Shown: positions 53,411-62,619 of the stretch, piece after piece
Layout: every line of letters begins with the position of its first letter
How positions within the stretch are numbered: position 1 is the first letter of the stretch
Assembly (NCBI RefSeq): GCF_017921835.1
Contig: NZ_JAGEMN010000001.1
Location: 427,874-491,873, forward strand
DNA: 64,000 bases
DNA from: Sporosarcina sp. 6E9
Lineage (GTDB): Bacteria > Bacillota > Bacilli > Bacillales_A > Planococcaceae
Direction: 5' to 3'
The notes under the pieces: generated by a model
Seen by the model: the letters and a program-made list of their open reading frames with translations, nothing else
Database searches by the model: none
Told to the model about the DNA's origin: nothing
Translations under genes and position numbers: made by a program

Positions 53411-55752
53411 TGATTCTTCACCTTCTTTGTTTTCCAAATATATTCTGGAGTTAGCGGCAGTTGGGTTAGTTCAGCTTCGATGGCAATGGAAAGGCTGTTA
53501 GCAAGACATGCAGGAGACCCAATAACGCCATATTCTCCAATTCCGCGCGCTCCGTAGGGACCATCTATCGAAGGCGATTCAATAAAGTCGACCAAATATT
53601 GTGCGGGTTGTTCGCCGTACCGCAATATTGGATAATTTCGAAGGTTGGCGTTTTGAACGATTCCTTTATCATTAAAGACGAACTTTTCGCTCGTCGCATA
53701 ACTTAAGCCCATATACATACCGCCGCGCATTTGTTGTGATGCAGTCGCGGGATTGATAATTGTTCCGCCATCAAGAACCGTTACGCCAGTTAAAATTTGA
53801 TAAGTAAAATCTCGCGTATCGATTTCAACTTCCACGGCTTGGACCCCGACAGACCACCAAGGCCCTGGTTTACCAAACCCGGTTTTTTTGTCCATCGGCG
53901 TTAAATGTCTTTGAATATGCTTTCCGACACCAACGATTTGTCCCTCGACTGAATGTCCGCTAGGAAACTTATAACCTAGGGCTAATTTTTTTATCTCAAT
54001 CCCGAATGTAGGATCCGGCTTTAGGAATACGCGTCCGCCACCGACAGCTAAGTCTTCTTCCGAACATTGCAAAGCAATTGCAGCTGTCTTTTTTAATTGT
54101 TTAATGGCGTTTTCTGCTGCGGATATGACCGCTCTACCTGCTAAAAAAGTTGTACTGCTCGCGACGGTTCGCCATTGATGCGGATCATATTGCGTATTAA
54201 TCTCCATTGTTACGTGAATATCCTTCATTTCCATGCCGAGTTTTTCAGCGGCAATTTGTCCGAGAATTGTTTTGGTCCCTTGTCCTAACTCGATGGCCGC
54301 GCAGTTTAGATTAACGCTTCCGTCAGCTTCGAATGTTAAGATGGCTCCCGCTTGCGCATTAGTCGCTGTCGTGGATGTCTTCCAAAACAAACTTAATCCT
54401 TTGGCTCGAACTTTATTTTTTCCGACTTCAACTCTTTGTCCTTCATCCCACTTAATAAGTTCTTTCGCACGCATGATGCATTTATCAACATCCCCGATAT
54501 TATTCGCTGTCAATCTAGTCTGTGTTGGTGTCGTGTTGCCAGGTTTGATGGCATTTATTTTGCGCAGTTTTACCGGGTCGATATTCAGTTGTTGCGCTAG
54601 TTGGTCCATCGTTCTTTCTACCGCAAATGTCAATTCGGGGTGGCCGTATCCTCTAAATGACGTGCCAAATGGATGATTTGTATACACGCAATATGAGTCG
54701 CACCAGACATTCGGAATATTATAGGGCCCCGTGCAATCAATCGCAGCCGCTCTCGTAATCCCAGCTGCTTGGTCAGTGTAAGCGCCGCCGTCAATTAAAT
54801 AAGTGTATTTTCCTGCGATTAATCTCCCTTCTCTTGTCGCCCCAAGTTCTACTGTTGCATCGAAACCAATTCGGCACGGAGATGTAATCATGTCCTCTTC
54901 ACGAGACATTTCAAGTTTCACTAATTTCCCACCAACTGCTTTCGATGCTAGATACGCAAGTGGTTCCAATTGGACTGTTCCTTTCCCACCGAATGCGCCT
55001 CCGACCATGGGAACATGGACGACAATATTTCCGACTGGAACATTAAAGAACTGATTGAGCACTTTTTTAATCGTGTAAGGAGATTGGGTGCATGAATGAA
55101 CGACGACTCTGCCGACTGGGTTGATTTCTACTCGCGTGCTCCTCGTTTCTAATGCGACATGATCTGAAAGATTAAAGGAATAGGTAGCTGTAATTGTTTC
55201 TTCGCAATTTGCCATAGCCAAATCAAAATCGCCTTTACGAATTTTAATATGGCTTCCGATATTCGTTCCGTTTTTTGGATGCACATCGCTTATTAACTTG
55301 GTATATTGTTCCGGGTTTTCATGGACGAGAGGGGAGTCGGTTTGAAAAGCTTGCTGAACCGAATTGACTACTGGCAAAGCTTCATATTCGATCAACACTT
55401 TTTGTGTCGCTGCTTTTGCTTGATGTTCAAGGTCTGCGACAATTATGGCAACAGGTTCGCCGAAGTAACGTACCTTTTCGAAAGCGAGCGGTGGTCGATC
55501 TGCTAATATAGGACCAATATGATAAGGGAATATATCGCCCGTGACAATTGCACGTACACCCGGCATTTTCCAAGCTTCAGTTGTATCAATGGATTTGATT
55601 AAAGCATGAGCTTCCGTACTTGTAACTAGTTTCGCATGCAGTAATCCAGGCGTAGAATAATCTCCCACGTACTTCACCCTGCCCATCGCTTTTTCAAGCG
55701 CATCAATCCGGTGTTCAGATTTGCCAACAGTTGTCCATACATTATTTGTCAT
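53407..55752 (-). CDS. pucD: Molybdenum hydroxylase large (Moco-binding) subunit, xanthine dehydrogenase type
   Basis: The 781-residue subunit binds molybdopterin cytosine dinucleotide. It has an N-terminal Ald_Xan_dh a/b hammerhead (GRVKYVGDYSTPGLLHAKLV), the MVGGAFGGKG molybdopterin loop, the FRGYGHPE segment that aligns with the XDH active-site arginine region (CO dehydrogenases have VAYRCSFR here), GQGTKTILGQIAAEK and the catalytic Glu in GARGIGEYGVIGSP. The ATG at 55752 is 8 nt after GGAGG. XDH-like motifs favour purine or N-heterocycle oxidation. Confidence 0.9.
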   Translation of the reverse strand: MTNNVWTTVGKSEHRIDALEKAMGRVKYVGDYSTPGLLHAKLVTSTEAHALIKSIDTTEAWKMPGVRAIVTGDIFPYHIGPILADRPPLAFEKVRYFGEPVAIIVADLEHQAKAATQKVLIEYEALPVVNSVQQAFQTDSPLVHENPEQYTKLISDVHPKNGTNIGSHIKIRKGDFDLAMANCEETITATYSFNLSDHVALETRSTRVEINPVGRVVVHSCTQSPYTIKKVLNQFFNVPVGNIVVHVPMVGGAFGGKGTVQLEPLAYLASKAVGGKLVKLEMSREEDMITSPCRIGFDATVELGATREGRLIAGKYTYLIDGGAYTDQAAGITRAAAIDCTGPYNIPNVWCDSYCVYTNHPFGTSFRGYGHPELTFAVERTMDQLAQQLNIDPVKLRKINAIKPGNTTPTQTRLTANNIGDVDKCIMRAKELIKWDEGQRVEVGKNKVRAKGLSLFWKTSTTATNAQAGAILTFEADGSVNLNCAAIELGQGTKTILGQIAAEKLGMEMKDIHVTMEINTQYDPHQWRTVASSTTFLAGRAVISAAENAIKQLKKTAAIALQCSEEDLAVGGGRVFLKPDPTFGIEIKKLALGYKFPSGHSVEGQIVGVGKHIQRHLTPMDKKTGFGKPGPWWSVGVQAVEVEIDTRDFTYQILTGVTVLDGGTIINPATASQQMRGGMYMGLSYATSEKFVFNDKGIVQNANLRNYPILRYGEQPAQYLVDFIESPSIDGPYGARGIGEYGVIGSPACLANSLSIAIEAELTQLPLTPEYIWKTKKVKNQ

Positions 55753-55784
55753 AATCAAAGCCTCCAAAGTTTTTGTTGATACAT

Positions 55785-55976
55785 TTATCGGGCGACGATA
55801 ACTAGCGTATCTTCATCGATTTCATGCGCAGATGCATCTAATACTTTTTCCAATGTCATGCTGACTTTTTGAAGCGTGTCCCGGTCTGATGTGATAAAAA
55901 ATGGAGCGCCTCCGCCTTGTATATTTCCTTGTTTCGTAGTGATAACCGCTACAATCATGGCATGCTGTTCTGACAA
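55785..55976 (-). CDS. Putative capping-complex subunit for YIEGIA
   Basis: The 63-residue product (TTG at 55976, AGGAG 9 nt upstream) has a beta-alpha-beta pattern with VAVITTKQGNIQGGGAPFF and TLEKVLDASAHEIDEDTLVIV. It matches, from memory, the small protein that Bacillales encode next to YIEGIA proteins and that is named its capping-complex subunit. It lies between the YIEGIA gene (12 nt away) and the molybdenum-hydroxylase large subunit (32 nt away), so all appear to be in one operon. Confidence 0.65.
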   Translation of the reverse strand: MSEQHAMIVAVITTKQGNIQGGGAPFFITSDRDTLQKVSMTLEKVLDASAHEIDEDTLVIVAR

Positions 55977-55988
55977 TCGACCCAACTC

Positions 55989-56864
55989 CTATTTCGTATT
56001 TGCTGTGCTTGGTAATCGAAGCGCACTATCAAGTACAGGAACATGCTCTAATACTGTTTTGATTTGTTCAAAATCTTTTTCGCGCGGCATGATGAATAGC
56101 GCGATTCTTCCATCTTCCATATCTCTCTTGGCCATCGGAACAAGTGCAGGTTCCCCTGAATCCAAAAATGAACCTAATATATTTGCGACGTGGTGTAGCA
56201 TCGCCTGACGTTGACCGAGATGCGAAAGCGTTACGATACTATTTTTGTTATTCGGTGTCACAATAACCCCGATCGCTCTTTCTTGAATGATTTTACGAGA
56301 GTCGATTAGCCCGACATTCTTCATTAAAATATCGCTGACAAATAGTGTAGGTCCCTCGAATCGAATTTCACCTTCTTCAATATCAGCGATGGATAACAAT
56401 AACTTTCCGGACATGTTCTTCTTAACGACAAAGAGCATTACGATACCACTAATGATTCCTAAGAATATGTTGATGACGGAAAACAACGTAGTCACTAAAC
56501 CAGTAAACATAACCAGGTAATTCCGGCTCTCAAACGCCTGCGCCATTCCTTCGATAAATGGCGTACCGCGTTTCACCAATTCTTCCGTATCTACTTTTTC
56601 AAGCGTATCTCTTTCCATTTTACGAACTTCGCGAAACTGTGTGGCAGCTAATCCTAGAAAGGTGACTGCTGTCCAATCTGATTCGAGAAATGCCGGAATC
56701 GCAACAGCCCCGATGAAAGCAGCGATAAATCCAAATGAAAGGTGAATAATTCGTCCTTGTGGGTAAGTCGGGTATTGTCGGAAATCGGTACGTAATAATG
56801 TAAAACGAGAAATAAATCCAAAAGATATCCCAATCACGACTGCCACCAAATAATTGTTATCCAT
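55989..56864 (-). CDS. YIEGIA-family membrane protein
   Basis: The 291-residue product has about four membrane segments, with GRIIHLSFGFIAAFIGAVAIPAF and the hallmark TPFIEGMAQAFESRNYLVMF, a variant of the YIEGIA motif. A soluble C-terminal domain (about 165-291) follows. B. subtilis YphB is a relative, found in spore formers, with unknown function. The ATG at 56864 follows GGAGAGGG; the frame to 56882 overlaps that site. It heads the molybdenum-hydroxylase operon, which is an unusual place. Confidence 0.75.
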   Translation of the reverse strand: MDNNYLVAVVIGISFGFISRFTLLRTDFRQYPTYPQGRIIHLSFGFIAAFIGAVAIPAFLESDWTAVTFLGLAATQFREVRKMERDTLEKVDTEELVKRGTPFIEGMAQAFESRNYLVMFTGLVTTLFSVINIFLGIISGIVMLFVVKKNMSGKLLLSIADIEEGEIRFEGPTLFVSDILMKNVGLIDSRKIIQERAIGVIVTPNNKNSIVTLSHLGQRQAMLHHVANILGSFLDSGEPALVPMAKRDMEDGRIALFIMPREKDFEQIKTVLEHVPVLDSALRLPSTANTK

Positions 56865-57000
56865 TATCCCTCTCCTATTCACTGAAATTAAAGCTTATTT
56901 GTCTAGCTTAACCAAAACATGGCGCTTTCTAACCGTGCTGATTAAAGAATAAAGCGATACATTTATGGTGAAAACTAACTGTGAGAGGAAGTGGTATAGA

Positions 57001-58071
57001 ATGAAGGATTTCCAGCAATTGATTTTAGAAGTTTTAAAAGACAAAGAACCTTCTGCACTTGCGACAATCGTTGATGTAAAAGGATCTGCTTATCGAAAAG
57101 AAGGTGCTTCAATGATTATCAAAGCAGATGATTCGCACGTGGGCGTGTTAAGCGGCGGTTGTCTTGAACAAGATTTGCATTTCCGTGCAAAGGAAATATT
57201 CGTTTCTGGACACTCAAAAGTTTTCGAGTATGATCTAAGCGCGGAAGATGATCTTGGCTGGGGACTCGGAGCTGGTTGTAATGGTATCGTTTCTGTATTA
57301 ATTCGCAATATCGATTGTTGTTTTCGGATATCGCTCCTGACTATAACCAGACACCTTTCGAATAAGAGCCCAGTGCTTTTTATACAATCAATGAAAGACA
57401 TGGACTCATATGCATTTATCAGCCGAAGTGGTGATCGAATTGGGAGTTTTAAAAGTGTCATTCCATTGGAGATTAATAGCGTACTTCACTCAACTTCACC
57501 ATTTCGAAAGGTCGCTGAACAACGGATAATTGATGGGCAACCTTTTTTCGTTCAACTAATATGGCCGACACCAGAATTATATATTTTCGGCGCAGGAGAG
57601 GATGCTCGTCCCCTTGCAAACTTAGCGGGCAGTGCGGGGTATACCGTGAACTTATTGGATTGGAGAGAGGGCCTTGTAACTGAGGAATATTTTCCTTCTG
57701 TTCAAACGCGCCAAGTTGGTGGTTTTAGCGAATTAATAGCCAGTACTTCGTTTAGCTCATTGGATTCCGTTGTCATCATGACGCATGATTTCCAACGCGA
57801 TAAAACAATTGTAGAAAACTTGATCAAAGTTCCGTTATTTTATTTCGGTATTTTGGGGTCGAAAAAACGAACTGAACGCTTAATTGGCGGGAAAATCCCG
57901 GACTGGATCCATTCTCCGGTAGGATTGTCGATTGGGGCTGATGGTCCAGCTGAAATAGCGGTTAGTATACTAGCTGAAATGATTTCTATAAAGAATGGGG
58001 GAATAACAGATGAAAGTAGTAGGAATCTACTTGGCAGCGGGGAAAAGTCGGCGCATGGGTACGCCCAATAA
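57001..58071 (+). CDS. pucA: XdhC/CoxI-family molybdenum hydroxylase maturation factor
   Basis: XdhC-type proteins bind the molybdenum cofactor, help its sulfuration and insert it into the large subunit. The 356-residue product has an N-terminal XdhC domain (ALATIVDVKGSAYRKEGASMII, GVLSGGCLEQDL) and a C-terminal Rossmann domain (LYIFGAGEDARPLANLAGSAGY, VVIMTHDFQRDK, FGILGSKKRTERL, GLSIGADGPAEIAVSILAE). The ATG at 57001 is preferred; the upstream frame to 56965 lacks a site. It is divergent from the enzyme operon and overlaps the next gene by 62 bp. Confidence 0.9.
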   Translation: MKDFQQLILEVLKDKEPSALATIVDVKGSAYRKEGASMIIKADDSHVGVLSGGCLEQDLHFRAKEIFVSGHSKVFEYDLSAEDDLGWGLGAGCNGIVSVLIRNIDCCFRISLLTITRHLSNKSPVLFIQSMKDMDSYAFISRSGDRIGSFKSVIPLEINSVLHSTSPFRKVAEQRIIDGQPFFVQLIWPTPELYIFGAGEDARPLANLAGSAGYTVNLLDWREGLVTEEYFPSVQTRQVGGFSELIASTSFSSLDSVVIMTHDFQRDKTIVENLIKVPLFYFGILGSKKRTERLIGGKIPDWIHSPVGLSIGADGPAEIAVSILAEMISIKNGGITDESSRNLLGSGEKSAHGYAQ

Positions 58072-58612
58072 ATTAGCGCTTCCTGTCGGTAAGATGTCAT
58101 TGGGCAGTTTGGCATTGGATACCGCATTGAATTCCATGCTATCTAAAGTATTCATCATTATTCGGGAAGAAGATGACGCAAGTTGGATTGCACCCGATAT
58201 GTTAACGAACCCCAAAGCGGCAATCATAAAATGTTCATCTGCTCATTTGGGGCAGGCTGAGTCACTTCGATGCGGTATTGAAAAAGCCGCAAATGAAAAG
58301 GCGGATGCTGCAATGGTCATCCTTGCAGATCAGCCTTTTATCACGACTTTAATGTTGGATGAACTAATCGATTGCATGAAAACGAATCCGACTTGCAAGT
58401 ATGTCGCGACGGCCGATGTAGATTTATTAATGCCGCCTGTCCTATTTTCTGCGTCGATGTATCCTTCCTTGCTGGATTTAGAAGGTGACAGAGGCGCACG
58501 GGCGATTTTACGTGGAATCCCTCGAAATAAGGGAAGGCAAATTCCATGTAAAGATAAAAGATTTGTTTTTGACGTTGACACGGCAGAAGATTATAAGAAA
58601 GTATTATCCTAG
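58010..58612 (+). CDS. pucB: MocA-like nucleotidyltransferase (molybdenum cofactor cytidylyltransferase family)
   Basis: The 200-residue product has the NTP-transferase motif YLAAGKSRRMGTPNKLALP and VILADQPFI, as in MocA and PucB, which add CMP to molybdopterin for XDH-family enzymes. The start at 58010 follows GGGGGAA by 8 nt and overlaps pucA by 62 bp in another frame, an unusually long overlap. Its stop is 3 nt from the convergent esterase gene. Confidence 0.86.
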   Translation: MKVVGIYLAAGKSRRMGTPNKLALPVGKMSLGSLALDTALNSMLSKVFIIIREEDDASWIAPDMLTNPKAAIIKCSSAHLGQAESLRCGIEKAANEKADAAMVILADQPFITTLMLDELIDCMKTNPTCKYVATADVDLLMPPVLFSASMYPSLLDLEGDRGARAILRGIPRNKGRQIPCKDKRFVFDVDTAEDYKKVLS

Positions 58613-58614
58613 TT

Positions 58615-59874
58615 TCATTCCAACTGAAGCGGTGTCAATGCCTTTGTTTCATCAATGAAAATAAAGGCATCATACCGCTCACTGATTATTGTGGGCACGT
58701 AATTGCCTTGGGCTTCATATTCGGGATGATAAACCACACCAATCGCTCGGTGACCAAACCACCTTGCAAAAGTTTCTCGGTTTTCTTTATTAAATAACAA
58801 CATTTTATTGAACGAGCCGGCTTTATGGAGCGCATATTCCCATGAATCTTTTGCTGCGGGGGGAACATTCATGATTTCAAAAGGAGCGGCCCATTGTTCA
58901 CCAGCAATTACAGTACCCTGGTAGGTGCCAAAACCGATTGCGTAAACATTCTCTTTGTTATTTTGCTCGCGAATCAATTGCCCGACATTGACCATGCCAT
59001 GGTCTTTCATCGTCGTCGCTCTGGCATCTCCGATATGGGTATTATGTTCCCAGACAATTACTTTGGCATTATCCCCGTGAAACTTGCGGATTTCATTGAT
59101 CGCCTCGACCATATGTTCATCACGAACATTCCAAGACTGTGAATCGCTCTTGAATGAAGTTCGGTAATACTTCTCTGCATTATGTGCAACTAAAGCGTTC
59201 ATTTTCAAATTTAGACGTTGCTCGAATTCAATCGGATAAAGTTGTTCATTTGCTCGGATTGAAGTCAATAGTGATTCCACTTGAGCTGTGCAGCTTTCTG
59301 GGAAGTGTGCCGTAGCCATGGCATAATGTTCGGTGGAATGATTGAAACCTTCAAAACAATCGGCGACATTTTTCGCGCATGTATAATCTGCACCAGTTGG
59401 ATCTGCGTCTACTAAATAAGTAACGACTTCTTCGATGGATTCAAATAGGCTGTACAAATCGATGCCGTAGAAACCGACCTTTTGATTTGTGTCCTGTTTA
59501 TCATTATGTTTTTTTAACCAGTCCACCAACTTAACCACTTCCTCATTTGCCCACATCCAAGTGGGCCAACGATTGAAAGATTTCAAGGCATCTATTGTTG
59601 TCATTTTCGTATCTTCATAGCCTTTAATATACTTGTTCACTTGGCGGGACGGCGGCCAATCGCCCTCGACCGCTATAATAGAAAAACCTTTTTCTTCGAT
59701 AAGCCTCTTCGATAACTCCGCACGGACCGAATAGAACTCTGATGTCCCGTGGCTTGCTTCTCCTAATAATACAATTTTCGCATCTCCAACCGACTCAAGA
59801 ATAGTCGAAAGATCATCTTTTTGATTGAAAGGAATTGAATAATCCTGGATGGCTTTCAGTAGTGAAATAGTCAT
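58615..59874 (-). CDS. Erythromycin-esterase family protein
   Basis: The 419-residue protein has the family motifs VLLGEASHGTSEFY (likely metal or catalytic His), AVEGDWPPS and VIVWEHNTHIGDAR, and belongs with EreA/EreB-like and B. subtilis YbfO-like hydrolases. True Ere proteins open macrolide lactones, but most chromosomal members have no known link to resistance. No macrolide activity should be assumed here. AAAAGGAG is 11 nt before the ATG. No terminator is seen in the 2-nt gap to pucB. Confidence 0.85.
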   Translation of the reverse strand: MTISLLKAIQDYSIPFNQKDDLSTILESVGDAKIVLLGEASHGTSEFYSVRAELSKRLIEEKGFSIIAVEGDWPPSRQVNKYIKGYEDTKMTTIDALKSFNRWPTWMWANEEVVKLVDWLKKHNDKQDTNQKVGFYGIDLYSLFESIEEVVTYLVDADPTGADYTCAKNVADCFEGFNHSTEHYAMATAHFPESCTAQVESLLTSIRANEQLYPIEFEQRLNLKMNALVAHNAEKYYRTSFKSDSQSWNVRDEHMVEAINEIRKFHGDNAKVIVWEHNTHIGDARATTMKDHGMVNVGQLIREQNNKENVYAIGFGTYQGTVIAGEQWAAPFEIMNVPPAAKDSWEYALHKAGSFNKMLLFNKENRETFARWFGHRAIGVVYHPEYEAQGNYVPTIISERYDAFIFIDETKALTPLQLE

Positions 59875-60011
59875 TATAAAAACTCCTTTTATGAATTAAC
59901 GTATTGTCTAAGTATGCCCAAACTTAAGTCATTCTAAAAGAAAAAGTAGCGACAGGGATGTTAAATAAGGTACAATGTAACTGACAGAAAAATCAAACAG
60001 GGGTGATGGAG

Positions 60012-60245
60012 TTGCTATTAGCGTTTGGTATAGTTGCAGTTGTCATGTGCGTTCCCATAACAGCAATCATTACAGAACATAAAAGAAAAATCGCGAAAAT
60101 TTCCATTGAATTAACACGTGAACAAATCGAACTTGAACAGCTTAAACAACAAAACTTTGTAATTGAAACTGAAAAAATGAAAATAGAACTCGAAAAAATG
60201 AAATTAGATTTCACACCAAATCCAGACGAAATCATGAAAATATAA
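60012..60245 (+). CDS. Small membrane protein with cytoplasmic coiled coil
   Basis: From the TTG at 60012 (AGGGGTG 6 nt upstream) the 77-residue product has one N-terminal membrane segment (LLAFGIVAVVMCVPITAII) followed by a charged coiled coil (REQIELEQLKQQNFVIETEKMKIELEKMKLDF). This layout recalls PspB, but no homology is claimed. An ATG at 60006 is too close to the site. The DUF1992 gene follows after 22 nt. Confidence 0.6.
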   Translation: MLLAFGIVAVVMCVPITAIITEHKRKIAKISIELTREQIELEQLKQQNFVIETEKMKIELEKMKLDFTPNPDEIMKI

Positions 60246-60267
60246 AGATTAAGCGAGGTTTGTTGAT

Positions 60268-60657
60268 ATGGACAAAGATAAACTTAATCCTCCTCAGTAC
60301 AATGATTTAATCGGGGACATCTTAAAAAAACACACCGCTGACGGAGGCATGGATAATCTAAGAGGCACTGGAAAACCACTTTCAAAAGAATATTTTTCTG
60401 GGGATACATTTCAACATTTTCAGCGGATTGCACAAGATGCTGGTTATAAACCTTATTGGCTAAATCTACGTCATGAAATACGGGATGATCTCCTTTCTGT
60501 TATGGATGTTCTTTCTTTGCGCCCCGATAACGAGATAAACAAACTTATTATGAATATCAACACAAAAATTAACAATTACAATAAAGCTTGTCCGCCGCCC
60601 CTACAAAAAGGTCAAGTATCAGCACAGACTATAACCGCTGCATTAAAGCATTGGTGA
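60268..60657 (+). CDS. DUF1992 (DnaJ homologue subfamily C member 28-like) protein
   Basis: The 129-residue product contains the DUF1992 domain, with DLIGDILKKHTADGGMDNLRGTGKPLSKEYFSGD and LNLRHEIRDDLL. This domain is found in DNAJC28 of animals and in short bacterial proteins of unknown role, without a J domain here. GCGAGG is upstream of the ATG. It follows the coiled-coil gene closely. Confidence 0.75.
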   Translation: MDKDKLNPPQYNDLIGDILKKHTADGGMDNLRGTGKPLSKEYFSGDTFQHFQRIAQDAGYKPYWLNLRHEIRDDLLSVMDVLSLRPDNEINKLIMNINTKINNYNKACPPPLQKGQVSAQTITAALKHW

Positions 60658-60725
60658 ATTGCAAAATGAAACTTTCTGCTTTTCTAATCGTATAGTATAT
60701 ACAAGAAGAAAATGGAGGTTTTAAT

Positions 60726-61034
60726 ATGGAGCATACAGGAATGAAAGTGTTGATCCATGCAAGTGCTTTTTTCGCACCCTTTTTAGTGCCCATTTTAATG
60801 TTCTTAATCAGTGAAGATCATGAAATTAAGAAATTATCCATTCAGGCAGTCCTATTTCAACTTGTCATTGGCTTATTAATTACAATATCTGCATTTATGT
60901 CTATATTTCTAATTGGTATTCCATTTGTAATCGGATTTGGTGTCATGTGGATTGTCGTTCCAATTATCGGTATCGCCAAAGCGCTTCAAAACGAAGGGTA
61001 TGATTATCCGATTGTCGGAAGATGGGTTCAATAA
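60726..61034 (+). CDS. DUF4870-domain membrane protein
   Basis: The 102-residue product has three membrane segments, with ASAFFAPFLVPILMFLIS and IVVPIIGIAKALQNEGYDYPIVGRWV, the pattern of DUF4870 (Tic20-like) proteins. Members are small membrane proteins of unknown function. ATGGAGG lies 7 nt before the ATG and a terminator follows. Confidence 0.78.
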   Translation: MEHTGMKVLIHASAFFAPFLVPILMFLISEDHEIKKLSIQAVLFQLVIGLLITISAFMSIFLIGIPFVIGFGVMWIVVPIIGIAKALQNEGYDYPIVGRWVQ

Positions 61035-61048
61035 TATATATCTCAATA

Positions 61049-61086
61049 AACGCATTCCGCGAATGATTAAGCGGTGCGTTTTTTTA
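61049..61086 (+). terminator. Terminator after the DUF4870 gene
   Basis: Stem AACGCATTCCGC/GCGGTGCGTT with a 10-nt loop, one bulge, and seven T residues. Confidence 0.8.
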
Positions 61087-61178
61087 CTTCGAAAAATTAT
61101 TCATGTATATAGAATAATTTGAATATGTTAGTATAGTAGAAATGGGGGAAATTCAAAACAACAAAAGGGGGTATTAAT

Positions 61179-62405
61179 ATGAAGCTCAAATTTAATTTAG
61201 TGACACAAATCTTCATCGCATTTGTACTAGCCATTATTTTAGGAAGCATTTTCGGCAGTTCCATAGATTTCTTAAAGCCATTAGGGGATTTATTTTTAAG
61301 ATTAATTAAGTTTATTATTGCACCGCTTATTTTATCAACGCTCGTAGTGGGGGTAGCGAGCTCATCAGATCCGAAGCAATTAGGGCGAATCGGTTTAAAG
61401 ACAATCGCTTACTATTTGGGCACAACAGCAATCGCAATTATCATTGGTTTGGCTGTTGCGTTTATGATTTCACCGGGGAAAGGCTTAGATATATCGACTG
61501 AAGGACTCGTAGTTCCGGAAGCTGCAGCACAAGAAACAGAAGGTGCAATTGCAACGATACTAAACATCATTCCTACAAACCCTTTTACCGCTTTAGCAGA
61601 AGGAAATATTTTGCAAATTATTTTCTTTGCTTTGTTTATCGGATTAGCTATAACATTTGTCGGTGAAAAAGCGCAACCCGTCTATCGGTTTTTTGAAGGG
61701 TTTTCGGAAGTTATGTATAAAATTACCGGTATCGTGATGAAAGTGGCACCAATCGGTATTCTGGGTTTACTTGCACCGATTATTGGGCAGTATGGTGTTT
61801 CCGTACTATTGCCTTTACTTAAAGTAATTATTGCCGTCTATCTGGCTTGTATACTTCATGCGGTATTTGTCTATTCCGCGGCCGTTAAAACATGGGGGAA
61901 AATGAGTCCGCTTAAGTTTTTTAAAGGAATTTCACCAGCTGCACTTGTTGCATTTAGTACTGCAAGTAGTGCGGGCACCTTGCCGGTGACCATTAAAAAC
62001 ACCAATGAAAACCTTGGTGTTCCAAATAAGATATCAAGTTTCGTTTTGCCACTCGGTGCAACGATAAATATGGATGGAACGGCCATTTACCAAGGAGTTG
62101 CAATAGTCTTTATCGCACAGTTCTATAGTTTAGACCTTACGTTTCTACAGCTGGTAACAGTTGTATTAACGACTGTATTAGCGTCGATTGGGACGGCAGG
62201 AGTTCCTGGCGCTGGTATGATTATGTTGGCGATGGTTTTAACCTCCGTCAATATGCCGCTTGAAGGAATTGCCCTGATTGCCGGTATTGACCGCATATTG
62301 GATATGATGCGCACGAGCGTCAACGTTGTCGGTGATGCATCCGCCGCAGTTATTGTAGCTGGTACTGAAAAAGTTGAAAAAGGCCCTCTCGGATCGACAG
62401 AATAA
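61179..62405 (+). CDS. Dicarboxylate/amino acid:cation symporter (DAACS)
   Basis: The 408-residue protein matches GltP/GltT/DctA transporters that import glutamate, aspartate or C4-dicarboxylates with H+ or Na+. Markers are the serine-rich AFSTASSAGTLPVT hairpin, the NMDGTA motif in helix 7, and DRILDMMRTSVNVVGDASAA in helix 8, with the arginine that selects acidic substrates (in DMMRTSVN). AAAGGGGG is 8 nt before the ATG. Single gene. Confidence 0.93.
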   Translation: MKLKFNLVTQIFIAFVLAIILGSIFGSSIDFLKPLGDLFLRLIKFIIAPLILSTLVVGVASSSDPKQLGRIGLKTIAYYLGTTAIAIIIGLAVAFMISPGKGLDISTEGLVVPEAAAQETEGAIATILNIIPTNPFTALAEGNILQIIFFALFIGLAITFVGEKAQPVYRFFEGFSEVMYKITGIVMKVAPIGILGLLAPIIGQYGVSVLLPLLKVIIAVYLACILHAVFVYSAAVKTWGKMSPLKFFKGISPAALVAFSTASSAGTLPVTIKNTNENLGVPNKISSFVLPLGATINMDGTAIYQGVAIVFIAQFYSLDLTFLQLVTVVLTTVLASIGTAGVPGAGMIMLAMVLTSVNMPLEGIALIAGIDRILDMMRTSVNVVGDASAAVIVAGTEKVEKGPLGSTE

Positions 62406-62420
62406 TTATGTGAAATAGCG

Positions 62421-62451
62421 GGAACTGGAATGCCTAGTCTTCTCCAGTTCC
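62421..62451 (+). terminator. Possible terminator hairpin after the symporter gene
   Basis: Perfect 9-bp stem GGAACTGGA/TCCAGTTCC with a 13-nt loop; no T run follows, so function is uncertain. Confidence 0.4.
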
Positions 62452-62619
62452 TGAAAATATAAACTGTCTTTCAGTGCAGTTATTTTAAAAGAAGAAGTTC
62501 GGAACTTTGGCGTCAAATAAATGTAGTAGAATAAAGAAACACCTTATTTAGTTATTTAATCGGCTTTTATGGGAATAGTAACTGATGGAAATAAATTAGC
62601 CATAGGAGGTAAACTTGTC

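Noticed and set aside
58615..59874. Macrolide resistance gene
   Set aside because: Family motifs of erythromycin esterases are present, but most chromosomal members have no macrolide activity, so only the family name is given.
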